Source: Salipiger sp. H15
Lineage (GTDB): Bacteria; Pseudomonadota; Alphaproteobacteria; Rhodobacterales; Rhodobacteraceae
Assembly (NCBI RefSeq): GCF_040409955.1
Contig: NZ_CP123384.1
Coordinates: forward strand, 1,931,501 to 1,995,500
Length of the DNA: 64,000 nt
Direction: 5' to 3'
A program made the position numbers and the translations under genes. The notes beneath the pieces are model-generated. The model did not search any database, had not been told where the DNA came from, and saw only the letters and a program-made list of their open reading frames with translations. Of the stretch, positions 60,163-64,000 are shown one piece after another. Position 1 is the stretch's first letter. The number at the start of each line of letters is the position of its first letter.

Positions 60163-60591
60163 ATGGACCACCGCATCAGCCTGATCACGCTCGCCGCCCG
60201 CGACCCCGAGGCGCTGGCGGGCTTCTACGAGGCTCTGGGTTGGCAGCGCGCCGACGCCATGGAGGGGATGGTGGTCTTCGACCTGCTCGGCCAGTCGATC
60301 GGTATCTATTCCCGTGATGCGCTGGCCGCGGACATGGGCGTCGAGCCAGAGGCGCTCGGTCATGGCGCGATGACGCTGGCGCATAACGTCGGCTCGGCCG
60401 AAGAGGTCGATGCGCTGATGGCGAGCGCCGAGGCGGCGGGGGCGAAGATCCTGCGCCCCGGCGGCGCGGTGCACTGGGGCGGGCACATCGGCTATTTCGC
60501 CGACCCCGAGGGCCATGTCTGGGAGATCGCCCACAACCCGTTCTCGCCCCTGCGCAGCGAGGACGGCGCCTTCCGCTGGCGCGGCTACTGA
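60163..60591 (+). CDS. VOC-family glyoxalase-like protein
   Basis: This 142-residue protein has one VOC pair (HRISLITLAARDPEALAGFY; HIGYFADPEGHVWEIAHNP), with His3 and Glu in HVWEIAH as possible metal ligands. It could be a lyase, isomerase or antibiotic-binding protein. It is probably co-transcribed with the hydrolase before it. Confidence 0.85.
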   Translation: MDHRISLITLAARDPEALAGFYEALGWQRADAMEGMVVFDLLGQSIGIYSRDALAADMGVEPEALGHGAMTLAHNVGSAEEVDALMASAEAAGAKILRPGGAVHWGGHIGYFADPEGHVWEIAHNPFSPLRSEDGAFRWRGY

Positions 60592-60661
60592 GGCTCCCGC
60601 GCCCGGCAAGCCTTTCTTAACCGCGTCCCTGCATCCTGCCGCCCCAGCGAGGGAGGCGGCA

Positions 60662-61675
60662 GTGCAGGGCTTCGATGCGGAATTTCGCGACTACCCGGAT
60701 TACCTGCGCAAGCTGGCGCAGCTTGTCTGGTCGCGGCGCGGGCTCGGCGGTTCGCAGCCGCCCGAGCGGTTCTGGCACCCCCATGCCATCCTGCGCCGGC
60801 CCGGCGGCATCAGCTTCGGCCCCGCCGCCCTCCGCGCCGAGGTGTTCGAGCTCGTCTCCGCCCTGCCGGATCTCGAGGCCGCGACCGAGGAGGTGATCTG
60901 CACCGGCACGCCCCGGCGCGGGCTCCTCGGGGCGCAGCGGCTGGTCTTCAGTGCCACCCATTCCGGCGAGGGGGCCTTCGGCGGGCCCGGCGGGCGGCGG
61001 CTGCGCTTCCGGGTGCTGGCCGAGCTGCACGCCAAGGACAACCGCGTGGCCGAGCTCTGGGCGGTGCGCGACACCGGCGCGATCCTGCGCCAGATCGGCC
61101 TGCCGGTGGCCGACTGGGCGCGCGGGCGCCTCGCCTTCCATGACCCCGAGACGCAGCCCTTCCGCCCCGAGGTCGACGTGGCGGGCCCCTACACCGGGCA
61201 GGGCGACGACAGCCATTGGGGGATGGGCTTCGCCGCGCTGGTCGAGGAGATGATGGCGGGCGGCTTCTCGGTCGCCCCCGCGCGCTACGATCCGGCCGCC
61301 TGGCTCTGCCTGCCCGGGGCCGAGCAGCGGCGCGGCCCCGAGGGGGCGGAACGCTTCTGGCTCGGGCTGCGCGCGGCCTTCCCCTCGGCGCGGTTCACCG
61401 TGCACCACCGCATGGGCGAGGAGGCCGCGCGCCGCCCGCCCCGCGCCGCGCTGCGCTGGTCGCTCACCGGGCGGCACGAGGGTTGGGGCCGCTTCGGACC
61501 GCCCACCGGCGCCGAGGTCCACGTGATGGGTTTCAGCCAGGCCGAGTTCGGCCCCGCCGGGCTGCGCCGGGAATGGTCGCTCTACGACGAGGCGGCGGTC
61601 TGGATGCAGATCCACCTCGCCACCGGGATGGCCGCGGCGCGGCCTGTGCCCATCGCCGCACCAAGCCGGGCGTGA
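60662..61675 (+). CDS. SnoaL-like ester-cyclase-family protein, GTG start
   Basis: This encodes 337 residues from GTG 60662, placed six bases after GCGAGGGAGG; the frame has no closer ATG. Two SnoaL/NTF2-like halves can be drawn (residues about 5-165 and 170-330), each with an aromatic-rich barrel (AVRDTGAILRQIGLPVADWA; FTVHHRMGEEAARR; WSLYDEAAVWMQIHLATGM). Roles of such proteins are unsettled. It begins 71 bases after the VOC gene. Confidence 0.75.
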   Translation: MQGFDAEFRDYPDYLRKLAQLVWSRRGLGGSQPPERFWHPHAILRRPGGISFGPAALRAEVFELVSALPDLEAATEEVICTGTPRRGLLGAQRLVFSATHSGEGAFGGPGGRRLRFRVLAELHAKDNRVAELWAVRDTGAILRQIGLPVADWARGRLAFHDPETQPFRPEVDVAGPYTGQGDDSHWGMGFAALVEEMMAGGFSVAPARYDPAAWLCLPGAEQRRGPEGAERFWLGLRAAFPSARFTVHHRMGEEAARRPPRAALRWSLTGRHEGWGRFGPPTGAEVHVMGFSQAEFGPAGLRREWSLYDEAAVWMQIHLATGMAAARPVPIAAPSRA

Positions 61676-61908
61676 CCCCGGCGCGGCAAGCCGACGGCGA
61701 TTGGCCGCCGGTCGCGGGACGTGCGGCTTTCGCTGGGAATCGCCGACGGTTAGTCTAAATCGCACCGCAGGGACCGGCGCCGGACGCGCCGCGAAAAGTC
61801 CCGTGGCTTTACGACAGGGCAGACTGGAATTGGTGCTTCACCCAAGGCGAACGATGCGCGCGGCCTGTGCCGTGCGAGGCGCGGAACTGATCGGATTGCG
61901 GGGCGCAC

Positions 61909-62616
61909 ATGGCTGAGCCCCTCGTCCTGCTGCCCGAATCCATGTGCGACGCGCGGCTCTACTGGCCGCAGATCGCCGAGCTGTCGCACGAGATGGCGGT
62001 GATGGTCGCGCCGGTGCATCTCGGCGACCGCATCGAGGAGATCGCCTCGAACCTGCTCGACGTGCTGCCCCGCCGCTTCGCGCTGGCGGGCTGCGGATTC
62101 GGCGGCATGGTGGCGATCGAGCTGCAACGCCGCGCGCCCGACCGGGTGGCGCGGTTCATGCTGATCGGCAGCTCGCCCCTTGCCGACACGCCGCAGCAGG
62201 CCGCCGACCGCGAGCGGCTGGTGATCAAGGCCCGCGCCGGCAAGTTCGACGAGGCCATCGAGGGGCTGCTCCCGCGCGAGAGCTTTGCCGCCGGCCCCTT
62301 CCGCGCCGAGATCATGGCGCTGGTCCGCGAGATGGCCGAGGGATTCGGGCCCGACATCCTCGTGCGGCAGGCGCGCGCCCTGCAGAAGCGGCGCGACCAG
62401 CAGGCGGTCATGGTCAAGCTGCGCGTGCCGACGATGATCGTCGCCGGCACGCAGGACACGCTCTATCCCGAGAAGCGCCAGAGCGTGCTCGCAGAGCTGG
62501 TTCCCGGCGCGGTGCTGCGGATGATTCCCGGCACCGGCCACCTGCCGATGCTCGAGGATCCCGCCGCCCTCTGCGCCGCGATCCGCGACTGGATGCGCCT
62601 GCCCGCGGCGCGCTGA
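61909..62616 (+). CDS. alpha/beta hydrolase fold protein lacking the nucleophile Ser
   Basis: This 235-residue protein has a complete alpha/beta-hydrolase pattern (EPLVLLPESMCDARLYWPQI at the start; Asp in IVAGTQDTLYP; His in IPGTGHLPMLEDP). At the nucleophile elbow, where GxSxG is expected, it reads LAGCGFGGMVA (residues 59-69), with Gly63 in the Ser position and Cys62 beside it. It may be catalytically dead, a binding protein, or use another residue. It stands alone, directly upstream of rnpB. Confidence 0.85.
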   Translation: MAEPLVLLPESMCDARLYWPQIAELSHEMAVMVAPVHLGDRIEEIASNLLDVLPRRFALAGCGFGGMVAIELQRRAPDRVARFMLIGSSPLADTPQQAADRERLVIKARAGKFDEAIEGLLPRESFAAGPFRAEIMALVREMAEGFGPDILVRQARALQKRRDQQAVMVKLRVPTMIVAGTQDTLYPEKRQSVLAELVPGAVLRMIPGTGHLPMLEDPAALCAAIRDWMRLPAAR

Positions 62617-62629
62617 GTCGCCGCGGCGC

Positions 62630-62658
62630 TTGACCGCCTCCGCGCCGCCGCCTATGGG
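62630..62658 (+). promoter_or_regulatory. promoter of rnpB
   Basis: TTGACC (62630-62635) and TATGGG (62653-62658) are 17 bp apart, and the RNA 5' end inferred from helix P1 lies seven bases further on. This fits a sigma-70-type promoter. Confidence 0.7.
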
Positions 62659-62664
62659 AGCCGG

Positions 62665-63065
62665 GCGTGGAGGGCCGGGCGGCCGCTGCGGCGGGCAACC
62701 GCCGGAGAGGAAAGTCCGGACTCGCTGAAGCATCGGTGCCGGGTAATGCCCGGGCAGGGCAACCTGACGGAAAGCGCCACAGAGAAGAGACCGCCGTCCC
62801 TCGGGGCGGTAAGGGTGAAACGGTGGGGTAAGAGCCCACCGGGGGGCTGGCAACAGGCCCCGCATGGCAAGCCCCACCGGGAGCAATGCCAAATAGGGAC
62901 CCCGCGCGGGCATGATCCCTCTGGGATATCACCGCAGGGCCGCTTCAGCCCGAGGGGTCCGGGTTGGCAGCTTGAGCCGTGCGGCAACGTACGGCCTAGA
63001 GGAATGGTCGCACAGGGGCGGGGCAACCCGTCCTGGACAAAATCCGGCTTACAGGCCCTCCACGC
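62665..63065 (+). ncRNA. rnpB: RNase P RNA (class A)
   Basis: About 401 bases. Helix P1 is formed by GCGTGGAGGGCC at the 5' end and GGCCCTCCACGC at the 3' end. The conserved core GAGAGGAAAGTCCGGACTC (CR I) and the 3' ACAAAATCCGGCTTACA region are both present, along with GGTAAGGGTGAAACGG. It is the catalytic RNA that matures tRNA 5' ends. There is no coding sequence in this interval. Confidence 0.95.
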
Positions 63066-63151
63066 ATGACATCCCGTCGCGCCCGCCCGGGCGCGCTGGG
63101 GACGAAATTGGGGAAAATCCGTCTTCCTCGCGATTCCCGGGCCAAGGGCTG

Positions 63152-63179
63152 TTGACTCCGGGCCGCGGCTGGGTAAAAG
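63152..63179 (+). promoter_or_regulatory. candidate promoter of rpmG
   Basis: TTGACT (63152-63157) and TAAAAG (63174-63179) are 16 bp apart, 56 bases before the rpmG start. Confidence 0.55.
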
Positions 63180-63234
63180 GCGGGCTTCAAGAGATTTCAC
63201 GGGCGGCGCTCGCCCCCGTTGCAGGAGAAGAAGA

Positions 63235-63402
63235 ATGGCGAAGCCGACCACCATCAAGATCCGCCTGAACTCGACCGCCGGGACGGGCCATTTCTACGTG
63301 ACCAAGAAAAACGCGCGTACCATGACCGAGAAGATGACCGTGCGGAAGTACGACCCGGTCGTGCGCAAGCACGTCGAATACAAAGAAGGCAAGATCAAGT
63401 AA
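63235..63402 (+). CDS. rpmG: 50S ribosomal protein L33
   Basis: This encodes 55 residues from ATG 63235 after GCAGGAGAAGAA. The sequence is typical L33 ([39 protein letters not shown]). It is the Cys-free form, lacking the CxxC zinc pairs, as is usual in alphaproteobacteria. It is a small basic protein near the exit site of the large subunit. Confidence 0.95.
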   Translation: MAKPTTIKIRLNSTAGTGHFYVTKKNARTMTEKMTVRKYDPVVRKHVEYKEGKIK

Positions 63403-63745
63403 GCCTTCTTGATTTCGGATCACACGGGCCGCACGGGAAACCGCGCGGCTCTTGTCTTTCCGGCCTTCGGGTTGCAGCGCTCCCCCCGCCCGGGGTGGGG
63501 CGCTTTTTCCTGTCTGCGCGGGCGCGAACGGGATTTTTGCTGACCTGCAGGGGACTTGCCCGGTTCGGTGTGCCGTCGTAGCCCGTCGCATACATCTAAG
63601 GCCTTGATTTCACTGCATGACGGGCATTCCGACACGTGGGTTTCGCCGTTCGCCTGTTCGTGAGATTCTGCAATGCAGAAATTCGGCCGCCCGAGTCGCG
63701 GTCCTCCCTCCCAGCGCGTTTCGCGCAGACCCGAAAGAGCCCGAT
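63403..63745. other. 343-bp intergenic stretch with one terminator
   Basis: No gene is seen. It holds the terminator at 63476-63507 and the ribosome site (GAAAGAG) of the last gene. GCCTTCTT directly after the rpmG stop can pair with AAGAAGGC at the gene's end. Confidence 0.6.
63476..63507 (+). terminator. rho-independent terminator after rpmG
   Basis: AGCGC-T-CCCC pairs with GGGG-CGCT around a GC-rich loop and is followed by five T. It lies 74 bases after the rpmG stop. Confidence 0.75.
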
Positions 63746-64000
63746 ATGACCAAATCCTCCCTCCTGGCCTCGCTGGCCATCGTCCTTCCCATGTCGCTTC
63801 CGCTGGCTGCCTCGGCGGCCTCGCTGACCCTCTCCGAGCCGCTCGCCGGCGGCACGCTGCACGAGGGCACGGTCGACATGTCGATCTACACCCAGCCGGT
63901 CGACGAGACCGGTGTCGAGGTGGTTGCCTTCTACACCGAGCGCGCCGGCGCCGAGCCGCTGCGCGTCGCCATGCGCCTCGAAGAGGGCGACAGCGCCACC
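63746..64000 (+). CDS. secreted protein, cut by the window edge
   Basis: ATG 63746 follows GAAAGAG. The first 25 residues or so are a signal peptide (SSLLASLAIVLPMSLPLAAS), then a beta-rich start (LTLSEPLAGGTLHEGTVDMS; VEVVAFYTERAGAEPLRVAM). 85 codons are present and the frame is open at the edge. Probably periplasmic or secreted; family not recognised. Confidence 0.7.
   Translation, partial: MTKSSLLASLAIVLPMSLPLAASAASLTLSEPLAGGTLHEGTVDMSIYTQPVDETGVEVVAFYTERAGAEPLRVAMRLEEGDSAT

Overview
The window is GC-rich chromosomal DNA, apparently from an alphaproteobacterium of the Rhodobacteraceae/roseobacter type. Support for this comes from two TRAP (DctPQM) transporters, a DUF3572 gene beside a PleD-like diguanylate cyclase, a split H-NOX/GGDEF pair, and a 55-residue L33 next to a class-A RNase P RNA. 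Species cannot be fixed from the sequence alone. Gene density is high, with many ATGA or TGATG overlaps and good Shine-Dalgarno sites.

Layout. (1) 1-8.8 kb, housekeeping and signalling: a Nudix hydrolase, a DUF983 zinc-ribbon membrane protein, a four-EF-hand periplasmic protein, an ECF-sigma / membrane protein / Spy-like metal-sensor set, a PleD-like cyclase, DUF3572, a HAD phosphatase, and a degenerate H-NOX gene overlapping a GGDEF gene. (2) 8.84-18.18 kb: tRNA-Gln(TTG), followed by a 9.2 kb integrative island bounded by 43-bp direct repeats that include the tRNA 3' end. Inside it is a third, inverted copy of the repeat, flanked by copies of both element ends (an attP-like joint), so the island is the remains of at least two element copies. 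Its integrase carries one in-frame amber codon. Its RecD-like helicase is broken by an IS3-family insertion and stop codons. Its best intact cargo is a lower-GC EF-hand/coiled-coil protein of unknown function. An IS5-family element and an IS3-family remnant are also present.

(3) 18.3-29.2 kb: a minus-strand catabolic operon (extradiol-type VOC protein, Rieske ferredoxin, FAD monooxygenase, MFS, secreted MBL protein, alpha/beta hydrolase, FAH-family protein, cyclase-family hydrolase), a divergent LysR regulator and an outer-membrane barrel protein. Three matching ATT-N9-AAT boxes suggest LysR control of both the operon and the barrel. The substrate is probably aromatic or heteroaromatic. (4) 29.3-41.1 kb: a minus-strand set (SDR, FAD amine/amino-acid oxidase, HyuA, HyuB, RidA, AGE-family isomerase) divergent from a TRAP transporter and a DeoR-type regulator, together looking like uptake and breakdown of a nitrogenous, perhaps cyclic-amide, compound.

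(5) 42.5-51.0 kb: a deoxy-sugar-acid locus. It has a one-ORF fusion of a GntR/FCD regulator to an Ldh2-type dehydrogenase, a second TRAP transporter, a mutarotase, a split UxaA-type dehydratase, an SDR and an FAH-type hydrolase. This fits the non-phosphorylative L-fucose/L-rhamnose route that ends in pyruvate plus L-lactate. (6) 51.1-64 kb, core genes: CHAP and peptidoglycan-binding lipoproteins, a [2Fe-2S] ferredoxin, a YmdB-type phosphodiesterase, EamA and SLC13 transporters, a YebC regulator, several hydrolases (one lacking its nucleophilic serine), rnpB and rpmG. A secreted protein runs off the right edge.

The most unusual items are the GntR-Ldh2 fusion, the composite island with its inverted att joint and unknown EF-hand cargo, the haem-ligand-less H-NOX/GGDEF pair, and the two catabolic clusters whose substrates are not obvious.
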